64,000 nt of DNA, from positions 868,001 through 932,000 of the forward strand of contig NZ_JAPEMT010000003.1 in the NCBI RefSeq assembly GCF_026342435.1, read 5' to 3'. Positions within the stretch are counted from its first letter, which is position 1, and each line of letters starts with the position of its first letter. The position numbers were made by a program, and so were the translations under genes. A model generated the notes under the pieces. It saw only the letters and a program-made list of their open reading frames with translations. It was not told the DNA's origin and ran no database searches. Positions 52,501 to 60,490 of the stretch are shown one piece after another. The stretch comes from Streptomyces sp. NBC_00237. GTDB lineage: Bacteria > Actinomycetota > Actinomycetes > Streptomycetales > Streptomycetaceae.

Positions 52501-55500
52501 CGGCGGAAGGGCGCTTGTCCGCCCCAAGTACGTCATCGCCCCGACGTCGGCCGTGTCCCAGGCCAGCTGTGAAACCGCACCCGCCACTGTGGGCTGCCGA
52601 GTCCTGGAGTACGTCTACGCCCCAGCCACCACCGCGACTGCGGGAACGGCTGGTGACGTTGCGGGCCAGGTCAAGGAAATCCGGCTGTGGGCCACCAACC
52701 CCGGTGCCAAGGCAGCGGCGCCCAGCACGGTCTCGGCCTACACGTACGACAGCCGCAGCCGTCTTGTACAGCAGTGGGACCCCCGCATCACGCCTGCGGT
52801 CATCACCCGCTACAGCTACGACGACACCGGCCGTGTGACCGCTCACCAGACCGGCACTGATCTGCCCTGGACCATGGTTTACGGGAAGATCGGGACCTCC
52901 CCCGAGAGCGGCGAGGGCATGCTTCAGTTGGTCCGCCGCGCAGCCCTCAAACCCGGCACCCGCAACGAGACCGACGGCACCGGGCAGACCACCGTCGTCT
53001 ACGACGTCCCTCTTACGGGCGACAACGCCCCGTACTCCATGGGACACGAAGACGTGGCGGCGTGGAATCAGAGCGACGCCCCCACCGACGCCACCGCACT
53101 CTTCCCCGCTGACGCCGTGCCCGCATCCAGCGACGGCACCGCATTGGCCAAGGAGGACTACCGACGCGCTGTCCTCACCTACGTCAATGCCTCGGGCCGA
53201 TCGGTCAACACCGTGAACCCCGCGGGAGGGATCACCACAGCCCAGTACGACCACTACGGCAATACCGTCTGGCAACTGACAGCCGTCAATCGCGCGCTCG
53301 CCCTCGGCCAGGAACCCGGGAGCGAGGAACGGCTCGACGCCCTCGAGCTGAGTACGGTCGCCCCAGGAGAGCGTGCCGACCTGCTGGCCACCGTCGACAC
53401 CTTCAGCGAAGACGGACAGCGCAATACCGACACCCGCCAGCCCCTGCGCTCCTCCCTGATCAAGGGATCACCGGATCCCGTTCCCGCCCGCACATGGACA
53501 CACCGGGAGTTCGACCAGAACAGGCCCGACAACGGCAGCGCCAAGGCCCAGGACCTGGTCACCACCGAGACCATCGGCGCTGAACTCCAGGGCCGGCCCG
53601 ACGAGGCCGTCGACGTACGCACCACCAGCACGACATACGACTGGACGTTGGGCCTGCCCACGGCCACCGTCGACGATCCAGCGGGCCTGGCCCTGACGTC
53701 CACCACCTCTTACGACAGCCAGGGCCGGATCGTCAAGGGCACCAGGCCGGCGTCGAACGGGCACGATGCGGGCACCATGCTCAACCGGTACTGGACGGCT
53801 ACCGGATCCGGCGAGTGCGCCGGTCGTCCCGAGTGGGCCGACCTCGCGTGCAGCACCCGGGCGGCTTCCGCCGCGGACGGAGGAGATGAGCGGGAACTTC
53901 CCACGAGCACCACCGAATACGAACGCCACGGCCACCAGTCGAAGGTGACAGACACTGCCAACGGCGCCACCCGCACCACGGTCACCACCCATGATCCCGC
54001 CGGACGCGTCGTGCGTACCAGCGTGCCCACCGCCTTCGGCACACCGCTGCAGGATGTGATCACCGAATACGATCGGGACACCGGCCGGTCCATTGTGCAG
54101 CGATTCCTGAGCGGGGCGGCACTGCGAACCGACTACGACGACCTCGGCCGGGCCATCGGCTACACGGACGGGCATGGGGCAGTCACCCTCACGCGCTACG
54201 ACAACCTCGACAGGCCCATCGAGGTAAGCGACCCCTCCGGAACACGCAGTTACACCTATGACCTGGGTGTCGATCCCAGGGGCATTCCGACGGCGGTCAC
54301 CGACAGCCGTTCGGGGACCATCAGCGGTCGCTACGACCTCGACGGCACCCTTGTCGAACAACAGCTGCCGGGCGACATCACTGTCGCCGACACGTTCGAC
54401 ACCACAGGAGACACCGGCACCCGAACCGTCGTCCGCGGCAGGGACGAGGAAGCGATCACGCTCCTCGCGGACAGCCAGACCAGTAACGCGCAAGGCCAAT
54501 GGGCTGCCCGTACCGCCGTGGATGCCTCACACGCGTACGCCTATGACCAGACGGGGCGCCTGGTCCAGCACGACGTGCGAGCAGGGCAGGACGAGCCGTG
54601 CACCCGCACCAGCTACAGACTCGACCGCAACAGCAACCGCACGGCCAGGACCCTCCAGGCCGCAGACGCCGAGGAAGGCTGCGGGGCGGGGGTCTCTGCC
54701 GTGCAGACCTCCCACTATGACAGCGCTGACCGACTGCAGGACCGCGGCTACACCTACGATGCCTTCGGCCGCACTCTCACCACTGGCGAGGGCACTCGAA
54801 CCAGCTACTACACCGACGATGTGGTCCGGGAGCAGACACACGGAGACCACCGCACCACGTGGACCCTCGACCCCGACGGCCGCCGCGACACCCACATTGT
54901 CGAGACCCGCACAGATGGTGCCTGGGGCAACACCAACACGGTCACCGACCACTTCGACGGCTCCGGCGACGAGCCGCTGTGGTCCGAAACCGGCACCACG
55001 CGCACCCGCTACGTGGAAGACCTCGCAGGTAACCTCATCGCCACCGTCACCGGTACCCGTACCGAGTGGCAGCTCACCGACCTCCACGACGACGTCGTCA
55101 CCGCCGTAACCCCGGCCGGAGAAGCACGGGTTCATGCCTATGACCCCTTCGGAATCCCCGCAGCCGGAACGCCTGCCACTCCGTACGGCTACCTCGGCGG
55201 CAAGCAGCGTTCCAACGAAACCCCGAGCGGCCACATCCTCATGGGTGTCCGCCTCTACAACCCGACGACGGGTCGCTTCCTGCAAGTGGACCCGGTCACC
55301 GGCGGCAGTGCCAATGACTACGACTACGCCTACGGCGACCCTGTCAACAAGAGGGACCTCGACGGAACGATTTGCTTCATCGGGAGGAATCCCAACGGCT
55401 CATGCCGTGGCAGCAGGCAGGTAAAGAGCGCCGGCCGCTGGGTCAACCGAAACAAGATGAACATCGTCGCCTGGGGCTCCATGGCGATTCCCGGACTGGG

Positions 55501-55816
55501 CGCTGTCGGTATGGCGTACCGGGCCTACCGCGTCGTGAGAGTCGCCTCCGCCACCCGCAAGATGGACGGCGGAATGAGGACGACCCGCACCACTTCTCGC
55601 GTCGCCGGTCGCATCTGGACAGGACGCGGTTCACGGAAGACCGCAGTGGGGCGCATCAGTGCCAACCGTCAACGTCAGTGGCGCGCTCCCTCCTACAAGC
55701 CGGGGCGCAAGGGATGGCAGTCCAACTTCGAATCGCGAAGCCGAGGGAAGGGAGCCTGGAAGAACAATTATCACGTCAACCACCGGCGCCCGTTCTTCAG
55801 GATCTTCAGGAGGTGA
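49571..55816 (+). CDS. Secreted RHS/YD-repeat protein with a C-terminal candidate toxin
   Basis: 2081 residues. Residues about 20-54 are a signal-like hydrophobic stretch ending GPAQAAA. About 100-480 is a wall-associated/DNRLRE-like region (SYLGFDTGKVKGRQILSAKL, WTNQPRW). About 490-690 has fibronectin-like segments; about 810-1890 contains RHS/YD repeats (YDDTGRVTA, YDHYGNTVW, YDNLDRPIE, YDAFGRTLT). The RHS core MGVRLYNPTTGRFLQVDPV begins near residue 1890. The last 150 residues differ: a hydrophobic stretch (IVAWGSMAIPGLGAVGMAYR) and a very basic end (KNNYHVNHRRPFFRIFRR). I do not recognise this tail; by position it is the toxin. ATG 49571 has GAGGAA. A small acidic gene follows. Confidence 0.9.
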   Translation: MEWAPQEERRSLRSPAWVRWSARTALSLAVTLAGECAIMTGAGAVPLLGPAQAAATAVPLVGKDQGPAEAPDEASAALTARLQNRRIEVLSQRTEFATVWANPDGTRSVEQSAGPLRFRAKGQWQDIDTRLVEGADGSLHPAAHPLDMRLAGPGEDQELVSLGEGSRRLALGWEGTLPKPVVTGDRAVYPSVRPGLDLALEVSRTGVEETFIAHNRKAVRELEQLDVPLRARGGKLKEGQDGQELVDGTGRVVATMGEATLWDNEFDKRSGDPEDVEEVDSQAKPTGDGVELSYDVSTAFLADADTKYPLTLDPAISFGPAFDAFVQQGYTTDQSRAEELKWGNNGSGQVARSYLGFDTGKVKGRQILSAKLSLFNHHSWSCQDRGWDVWWTGPAGTGARWTNQPRWISKFHSSTETRGPSPCNPGWISSDVTTLMRQFVGWKDNVRHYLGIQAANENDPYGWKRVSSAEGPRPPVLAVTYNTVPETPATPAVSPSRTDSVGTFIPTTTPTFSVTPRDADGGNLTVQWEVWEYGGKQPIVSGQSRGPAGRAQSWKVPAGHLKERGRYSIRARVWDGHAWSGWCSPWRQVYSVLTAPPGPPNLSSTDYPQNTWGGTSDGKGNFTGTINATPVSAFTRTVIWRVDNQPWRETPWKLTVPLNITVRPGAHTLQAKTRNASGLESAAASYSFLAGQGAALQSPGQGARSAKRTVLASRGSESDTAVRYQWRRGEADTWKDVPVEHVRLAQGGAAVAWPQSAPQGKPADLVWNISGTLGDNGSVQVRAVFTGGQANASRLTPEHDVTLDRDAGQAPSENIGPGAVNLLTGNFTLSDTDASVWDMTVTRTLASRRPSADLQHQGFAPVFGPGWLPGTVSDITESEFTAIRKTSSTSVEVNLADEDGIAGIAFNAAPGGTWQPEPGAEEYALAGSLTGNFTLTDSDGTVTTFTNAASGDTWQVATTYLPEANSATRQTYEKAVVGGRALVRPKYVIAPTSAVSQASCETAPATVGCRVLEYVYAPATTATAGTAGDVAGQVKEIRLWATNPGAKAAAPSTVSAYTYDSRSRLVQQWDPRITPAVITRYSYDDTGRVTAHQTGTDLPWTMVYGKIGTSPESGEGMLQLVRRAALKPGTRNETDGTGQTTVVYDVPLTGDNAPYSMGHEDVAAWNQSDAPTDATALFPADAVPASSDGTALAKEDYRRAVLTYVNASGRSVNTVNPAGGITTAQYDHYGNTVWQLTAVNRALALGQEPGSEERLDALELSTVAPGERADLLATVDTFSEDGQRNTDTRQPLRSSLIKGSPDPVPARTWTHREFDQNRPDNGSAKAQDLVTTETIGAELQGRPDEAVDVRTTSTTYDWTLGLPTATVDDPAGLALTSTTSYDSQGRIVKGTRPASNGHDAGTMLNRYWTATGSGECAGRPEWADLACSTRAASAADGGDERELPTSTTEYERHGHQSKVTDTANGATRTTVTTHDPAGRVVRTSVPTAFGTPLQDVITEYDRDTGRSIVQRFLSGAALRTDYDDLGRAIGYTDGHGAVTLTRYDNLDRPIEVSDPSGTRSYTYDLGVDPRGIPTAVTDSRSGTISGRYDLDGTLVEQQLPGDITVADTFDTTGDTGTRTVVRGRDEEAITLLADSQTSNAQGQWAARTAVDASHAYAYDQTGRLVQHDVRAGQDEPCTRTSYRLDRNSNRTARTLQAADAEEGCGAGVSAVQTSHYDSADRLQDRGYTYDAFGRTLTTGEGTRTSYYTDDVVREQTHGDHRTTWTLDPDGRRDTHIVETRTDGAWGNTNTVTDHFDGSGDEPLWSETGTTRTRYVEDLAGNLIATVTGTRTEWQLTDLHDDVVTAVTPAGEARVHAYDPFGIPAAGTPATPYGYLGGKQRSNETPSGHILMGVRLYNPTTGRFLQVDPVTGGSANDYDYAYGDPVNKRDLDGTICFIGRNPNGSCRGSRQVKSAGRWVNRNKMNIVAWGSMAIPGLGAVGMAYRAYRVVRVASATRKMDGGMRTTRTTSRVAGRIWTGRGSRKTAVGRISANRQRQWRAPSYKPGRKGWQSNFESRSRGKGAWKNNYHVNHRRPFFRIFRR

Positions 55817-55821
55817 GCCCC

Positions 55822-56031
55822 ATGATGGAATCGCTGGAGGACCCCTACTCCGGGCGTCGAGGTGTGGTTGTCTCAGGGGAGTACCGGGGCTTGGAGCTGG
55901 AAATTCTGCGTGACGTGACAGACACGGGATGGCATATCTACCTCGGGGAGTGGGATATTTGGGTGGATACCGCAGAGGACATGGAAGAGTGGCTTGACGA
56001 CCCGTCGATGAGGATCAGTTGGTACAGCTGA
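55822..56031 (+). CDS. Putative immunity protein of the RHS toxin
   Basis: 69 residues, acidic (many Asp/Glu): MMESLEDPYSGRRGVVVSGE, then YRGLELEILRDVTDTGWHIY and an end WVDTAEDMEEWLDDPSMRIS. The Shine-Dalgarno AGGAGGTGA overlaps the RHS stop and the gene begins 5 bp after it, so translation is coupled. Small acidic genes directly after RHS genes are typically immunity proteins; opposite charge to the basic toxin tail supports this. The fold is unknown to me; the strand-rich pattern with WHIYLGEWDIWVD suggests a compact beta protein. Confidence 0.7.
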   Translation: MMESLEDPYSGRRGVVVSGEYRGLELEILRDVTDTGWHIYLGEWDIWVDTAEDMEEWLDDPSMRISWYS

Positions 56032-56145
56032 CCCTTGTACGTGCCCGGACACGCCGGTAGATGCCTGGCTGCTGTGTTCCGGGTCCTGCAGACGAGGCGG
56101 CGGCACCGGTCTTGGGTCTGCTGCAGCTTCAGGTGGCACGTGTGG

Positions 56146-56330
56146 TCACGCGGCCCGGAGGGCCGGTGGGGTCATGACGGTTTCGAATTCGACGGGGGTC
56201 AGCCGGCCGAGGGATGCTTGTCCGCGGCGTCGGTGGTAGGTCCGCTCGATCCAGGTCACGATCGCGATGCGCAGTTCCTGGCGGGTGGCCCAGGTTCGGA
56301 GGCCGAGGACGTTCGCGTTGAACCAGTCCT
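56146..56330 (-). pseudogene. IS3-type transposase, C-terminal fragment
   Basis: The minus strand reads LRIAIVTWIERTYHRRRGQA then SLGRLTPVEFETVMTPPALR and a stop, the end of an IS3-type integrase core. Only about 60 residues remain. Its 5' side joins IS256 sequence directly. Confidence 0.8.
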
Positions 56331-56334
56331 CAGT

Positions 56335-56706
56335 GGTGGTCGCCGAGGACGAGCCGGACCCCGGACAGGCCGCGTTCGCGCAGGTGGCGCAGGAACTCGG
56401 CCCAGAACACCTCGGTCTCGCTGTCTCCGACCATCACGCCCAGTACCTCTCGGCTGCCGTCCTCGGTGATCCCGGTGGCGATCAACACGGCGCGGGACCC
56501 GATCTGGTGCTCGACCCGCGCCTTGCAGTAGGTCGCGTCCAGATAGACGTACGGGAAGCGGACGTGGTCCAGAGGTCGGCACGGAACGCGGTCAGCTGGC
56601 CGTCCAGGTCCTGGCAGATTGGCGAGACTTCGCTCTTGGAGGTCCCGGTCTCCGCGCCGAGGGCCTTGACCAGACCGTCAGCCGACCGCGTGGACACGCT
56701 GTGACG
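56335..56706 (-). pseudogene. IS256-family transposase fragment (copy 1)
   Basis: Reads VSTRSADGLVKALGAETGTS then KSEVSPICQDLDGQLTAFRA; after a frameshift, FPYVYLDATYCKARVEHQIG and SREVLGVMVGDSETEVFWAE. This is the central DDE part of an IS256/mutator-like transposase. N- and C-termini are missing; it abuts the IS3 fragment. Related to the copy at 60373-62812. Confidence 0.82.
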
Positions 56707-56867
56707 GCGCCTGTCCAAGCCCGCGCCCGCACCGCTACCTGACCCTCGCGTCAAAGACCCTTGTAACCAAGTGACTTGTAGCCGCCTGGTTTCAGCCTGC
56801 GAACGTTTCTGGTTGCGAATCGTGTGAGATGTATTGACGTCATCCATGGGATGTCTAGCATTCTCTT

Positions 56868-56902
56868 GCTCGATACTTCGACCTTTGTTCGATATATCGG
56901 AC
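56868..56902. promoter_or_regulatory. Two tandem near-palindromic sites upstream of the GH62 gene
   Basis: GCTCGATACTTCGACC (56868-56883) and GTTCGATATATCGGAC (56887-56902), 19 bp apart start to start. The second matches GTCCGATATTTCGAAC upstream of the truncated GH43 gene (60087) on the opposite strand. Candidate operators of a sugar-responsive repressor, about 80 bp before the GH62 start. Confidence 0.6.
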
Positions 56903-56980
56903 GTAGTTGTGCCACGTCGGCGTCCGGACGGCCTCTGACGGGGTGGACCGGGCCGCTTACTCAAGGATGACGAGGTCCTT

Positions 56981-58423
56981 ATGTGCAGACGTAGTTCCAG
57001 CCGCAGACGGCCGTCGGTGGCGCTCGCCGCCGTGGTTGCGGCTCTGGCCGCGTTGGCGGCACTACTCGTCGCCGGCCCGGCTCAGGCGGCCACCACCAGC
57101 GATGTGCGCGGTGTTGATTCCGGCCGCTGTCTCGACGTGGAGGGCTTCAGCCAGACCGACGGCGCGAACGTGCACATCTGGGACTGCCACGGCGGAACCA
57201 ACCAGCAGTGGACGTCGACCGACAGCAACCAGCTGACGGTGTACGGCAACAAGTGCCTGGAGGTCCCGAGCAGCGCCACCACGTCCGGGGTCCGGGTGCA
57301 GATCCGCACCTGCAACGGCGGTGCGAACCAGCAGTGGCGGGTGAACGCCGACGGCACGGTCGTCGGCGTTCAGTCCGGGCTGTGCCTGGAAGTCGCGGGC
57401 TGGGGCAAGACCAACGGCACGGCGGTGCAGATCTGGTCGTGCCACGGCGGAACCAACCAGAAGTGGACCGGCCTGTCCGGGACGGGCAATGAGTGTGCTC
57501 TTCCGTCGACGTACCGCTGGACCTCGACCGGCCCGCTGGCGCAGCCGAAGGCGGGGTGGGCCTCGCTCAAGGACTTCACCAGCGTCGTCTACAACGGCAA
57601 GCACGTTGTCTATGCCACGACGCACAACACCCGCGCCGGTAACGATGGGCGCTGGGGATTGACGACCTTCAGCCCCTTCACGAACTGGTCCGACATGGCC
57701 ACCGCCACCCAGAACACGATCCCCTTCGACGGCATCGCGCCGACGCTGTTCTACTTCGCCCCGAAGAACCTCTGGGTGCTCGCCTACAACGGGGCTTGGC
57801 CATACAGCTTCGGCTACCGCACCTCGAGCGACCCCACCAACCCTAACGGCTGGTCCGCGCAGCAGGAGCTGTTCACGGGCACCCTCCCGAAGGGCGGCCC
57901 CCTCGACGTGACCCTCATCGGCGACGACACGAACATGTACATGTTCTTCGCCGATGATGAGGGCGGCATCTACCGCGCCGGCATGCCCATCGGCAACTTC
58001 CCGGGCACCTTCGGTTCGTTCACGAAGATCATGAGCGATACGCCGCTCAACCTGTTCGAGGCGCCGGAGGTCTACAAGGTCCAGGGCCAGAACCAGTACC
58101 TCATGATCGTCGAGGCCCAGAACTACACAGGGTATGGCCGCTACTTCCGCTCGTTCACGGCCACCAGCCTCGACGGCACGTGGACACCGCAGGCCGGGGC
58201 CGACACCGTGACCAGCCCCTTCGCCGGCAGTGCCAACAGCGGCGCGACGGCCTGGACCAGAGACATCAGCCACGGCGATCTGGTTCGCACCAACCCCGAC
58301 CAGACCAAGACCATTGACCCCTGCAATCTCCAGTTCCTCTACCAGGGGCGCGATCCCAGCACCGACGGCACGGACTACGGTCTCCTGCCGTACCGGCCGG
58401 GAGTGCTGACACTGCAGCGCTAG
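56981..58423 (+). CDS. GH62 alpha-L-arabinofuranosidase with N-terminal CBM13 (ricin-type) module, secreted
   Basis: 480 residues: signal peptide (1-36, basic start then ALAALAALLVAGPAQA), a ricin B-type CBM13 (about 40-165) with three repeats containing QQW/QKW motifs (GGTNQQWTS, GGANQQWRV, GGTNQKWTG), and a GH62 catalytic domain (about 170-480; YRWTSTGPLAQPKAGWASLK, VVYATTHN, GRYFRSFTATSLDGTW). GH62 enzymes remove arabinose side chains from arabinoxylan outside the cell. Tandem palindromic sites lie upstream. The SGNH esterase gene follows at 366 bp. Confidence 0.94.
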   Translation: MCRRSSSRRRPSVALAAVVAALAALAALLVAGPAQAATTSDVRGVDSGRCLDVEGFSQTDGANVHIWDCHGGTNQQWTSTDSNQLTVYGNKCLEVPSSATTSGVRVQIRTCNGGANQQWRVNADGTVVGVQSGLCLEVAGWGKTNGTAVQIWSCHGGTNQKWTGLSGTGNECALPSTYRWTSTGPLAQPKAGWASLKDFTSVVYNGKHVVYATTHNTRAGNDGRWGLTTFSPFTNWSDMATATQNTIPFDGIAPTLFYFAPKNLWVLAYNGAWPYSFGYRTSSDPTNPNGWSAQQELFTGTLPKGGPLDVTLIGDDTNMYMFFADDEGGIYRAGMPIGNFPGTFGSFTKIMSDTPLNLFEAPEVYKVQGQNQYLMIVEAQNYTGYGRYFRSFTATSLDGTWTPQAGADTVTSPFAGSANSGATAWTRDISHGDLVRTNPDQTKTIDPCNLQFLYQGRDPSTDGTDYGLLPYRPGVLTLQR

Positions 58424-58788
58424 CCGGCGGCATGACACAGGTCCGGCTCCGGTATCCCTGATGCTCGCGGGCAACGACGCACGCCAAACCGGGCCCGGAG
58501 CCCGACTGAACCATGCCTCAACACACCGTCAGGCCCTCCCCACCCGACAACGTGACAACGCCCACCCACGGCCGGCCAGTGCTTTCACTGCGAGAGGGCC
58601 GGGCATGCCCGCCCGTTGTGGGAGCGGTCGCGGACAGCCGGCTACGCACAGATTCCTCACCACGCCGTTCCGCCAGTACGTCATGTGTCCGCCGATGCCA
58701 ACGGGACGACACCGCAGCCGAGTTGTCGACACGAACGGCGAACAGCCCCCGCCAGATTCAGCACTCACTCGCAGAAAAGGACGACTGC
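58424..58788. other. Intergenic region between the two secreted enzymes
   Basis: No gene with support. It presumably holds the GH62 terminator and the SGNH promoter; no copy of the GTCCGATAT-type site was seen here. Confidence 0.4.
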
Positions 58789-59895
58789 ATGAGAAAGCCT
58801 TGGATACTGTCCCTCATCACGCTGGTCATGGCCGCGCTCGGGATGACGGCAGCAGGTGTTACACCTGCCTCCGCCGCCTCGAACACGCCCTTGCGGGTCA
58901 TGCCGTTAGGCGACTCCATAACCTGGGGCGTGGGAAGCAGCACGGGCAACGGCTACCGGGGCCCGTTGTGGGACATGCTCGCGGCGGACGGCCATCCGCT
59001 GGACTTCGTCGGCACGTTGCGGGGCGGTTCGATGTCCGACCCCGACAACCAAGGTCACCAGGGATACAGGATCCATCAGATCGCCGAACTCGCCGACGCC
59101 TCGCTGACCCGCTACCGGCCCAACGTCGTGACGCTGATGATCGGCACCAACGACCTGGCCGGGAGCTATCAGGTCCCCACCGCCGATGACCGGCTGAAGT
59201 CGCTGGTCAACCAGATCACCGCCGACGTACCCGACGCGACCGTCCTCGTGGCCTCCCTGGTCGTGTCCACCAGCGGTACGGAGGAGCAGTACCGTGCCGC
59301 GTACAACCAGGCCATCCCCCAGATCGTGAGCGAGGCACAGTCCGCGGGCAAGCACGTCGCATACGTGGACATGAGCAGCCTGACCACGGCCGACCTGGAC
59401 GACGCCCTGCATCCCAACGACGCGGGCTACCAGAAGATGGCCGACGCCTTCCACCGCGGCATCCAGTCCGTGGACAGCGCCGGGTGGCTGAGGAACCCCG
59501 CGCCCGCCCCCGCACGCGTGCAGTCCGACATGGGAGGCAAGTGCCTGGATGTCAGCGGCTTCGGCACCGCCGACGGGAATGCCGTCCAGATGTGGAGCTG
59601 CGGCGAGAGCATCAACCAGTACTGGTCCGCCTACACCGATGGCACCCTGCGCTCCATGGGCAAGTGCCTGGATGCCGCCGGCTTCGGCACGGCCAACGGC
59701 ACCAAGGTGCAGCTCTGGGCCTGCCACGGTGGCTCCAACCAGATCTGGGAGCCCTACAACGGCGGCTACCGCAACCCCGCCTCCGGCCGCTGTCTCGACA
59801 TTCCGGGCTTCTCCACGACCGACGGCACACAGCTCCAACTGTGGGAGTGCCACGGCGGCTCGAACCAGAAGTGGACCACTTTGACCGCAGGATGA
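58789..59895 (+). CDS. Secreted SGNH/GDSL esterase with C-terminal CBM13 module
   Basis: 368 residues: signal peptide (1-31, LSLITLVMAALGMTAAGVTP then ASA), an SGNH hydrolase domain (about 34-225) with block I MPLGDSITWG (Ser 43), block III MIGTNDLAG and block V DDALHPND (catalytic Asp and His), then a ricin-type CBM13 (about 242-368; GKCLDVSGFGTADGNAVQMW and two further repeats). CE3-type acetylxylan esterases have this catalytic layout. With the neighbouring GH62 and GH43 genes it fits arabinoxylan breakdown. GAAAAGG precedes ATG 58789. Confidence 0.92.
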   Translation: MRKPWILSLITLVMAALGMTAAGVTPASAASNTPLRVMPLGDSITWGVGSSTGNGYRGPLWDMLAADGHPLDFVGTLRGGSMSDPDNQGHQGYRIHQIAELADASLTRYRPNVVTLMIGTNDLAGSYQVPTADDRLKSLVNQITADVPDATVLVASLVVSTSGTEEQYRAAYNQAIPQIVSEAQSAGKHVAYVDMSSLTTADLDDALHPNDAGYQKMADAFHRGIQSVDSAGWLRNPAPAPARVQSDMGGKCLDVSGFGTADGNAVQMWSCGESINQYWSAYTDGTLRSMGKCLDAAGFGTANGTKVQLWACHGGSNQIWEPYNGGYRNPASGRCLDIPGFSTTDGTQLQLWECHGGSNQKWTTLTAG

Positions 59896-59940
59896 CTCCG
59901 GCTCCCGGGACCGGAGCCCCTCCCCGCCCCGGTCCCGGGC

Positions 59941-60069
59941 TTCGAGGGCCGCTCCTGGACCGGCCGGCATCACCACGTCACCCTGGTCACCGCCGCCCAC
60001 GCGTTCCTGACCGAGCAGCGCCTGGTCCCAAAAGCCGATACAGCGGGCTCACTTCTACCAGACCCTTGA
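59941..60069 (+). pseudogene. IS701-family transposase, C-terminal fragment
   Basis: Reads FEGRSWTGRHHHVTLVTAAH then AFLTEQRLVPKADTAG and a stop, the conserved C-terminus of IS701-type transposases. About 42 residues; the rest of the element is absent. Confidence 0.75.
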
Positions 60070-60086
60070 CGCCATCCGAGAATGAT

Positions 60087-60102
60087 GTCCGATATTTCGA
60101 AC
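60087..60102. promoter_or_regulatory. GTCCGATATTTCGAAC site upstream of the truncated GH43 gene
   Basis: 16-bp near-palindrome, one arm mismatch; same consensus (GTYCGATATWTCGRAC) as the site before GH62. 44 bp before the GH43 start, compatible with operator function. Confidence 0.6.
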
Positions 60103-60145
60103 TTCGGTCTCTCGGTCCCCTTACCCGTGAGGAAGCTGATCTCGA

Positions 60146-60376
60146 ATGTCCTGGCTCCAACACCCCCACAGCCGCCGGAGAGTCATGGCGGTCGCCGCCG
60201 GCCTGACCGCGGGCGCCACACTGCCGACGATGGGCGCGATGCGCGTGGCGGCGGCCACGACGGCCCAGAGGGAGCGGTTCGCCACCCCGGTGATCTGGCA
60301 GGACTTCGCCGACCTTGAGGTCATCCGCGTCGGCGACGTGTACTACTACACCGGCTCGACCATGCACTTCTCGCCT
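60146..60376 (+). pseudogene. GH43-type glycosidase, truncated by IS256 sequence
   Basis: From ATG 60146: a Tat/Sec-like signal (HSRRRVMAVAAGLTAGATLP) and the start of a GH43-type catalytic domain, TPVIWQDFADLEVIRVGDVY then YYTGSTMHFSP, where the Asp in the first blade is the expected catalytic base. About residue 77 the sequence becomes IS256 transposase (minus strand). More than 400 residues of a normal arabinofuranosidase/xylosidase are missing. Confidence 0.85.
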
Positions 60377-60490
60377 GGCGTACTGCGGCGACCAGTCCGG
60401 CATGCTGGTCGGTGACGACCAGGCGGACCCCGGACAGTCCGCGCTCACGCAAGGAGCGCAGGAACTCCTTCCAGAACGCCTCGCTCTCGC
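60373..60490 (-). pseudogene. IS256-family transposase, C-terminal side of interrupted copy 2
   Basis: The minus strand reads ESEAFWKEFLRSLRERGLSG then VRLVVTDQHAGLVAAVRQ, the segment that follows GLMVGDSES in IS256 transposases. The preceding part is found beyond the ISL3 element at 62185. It ends at the GH43 junction. Confidence 0.85.

Noticed and set aside
53468..54499. Minus-strand frames inside the RHS gene
   Set aside because: They are mirror frames of the YD repeats; the plus frame is continuous over 2081 codons with RHS motifs.
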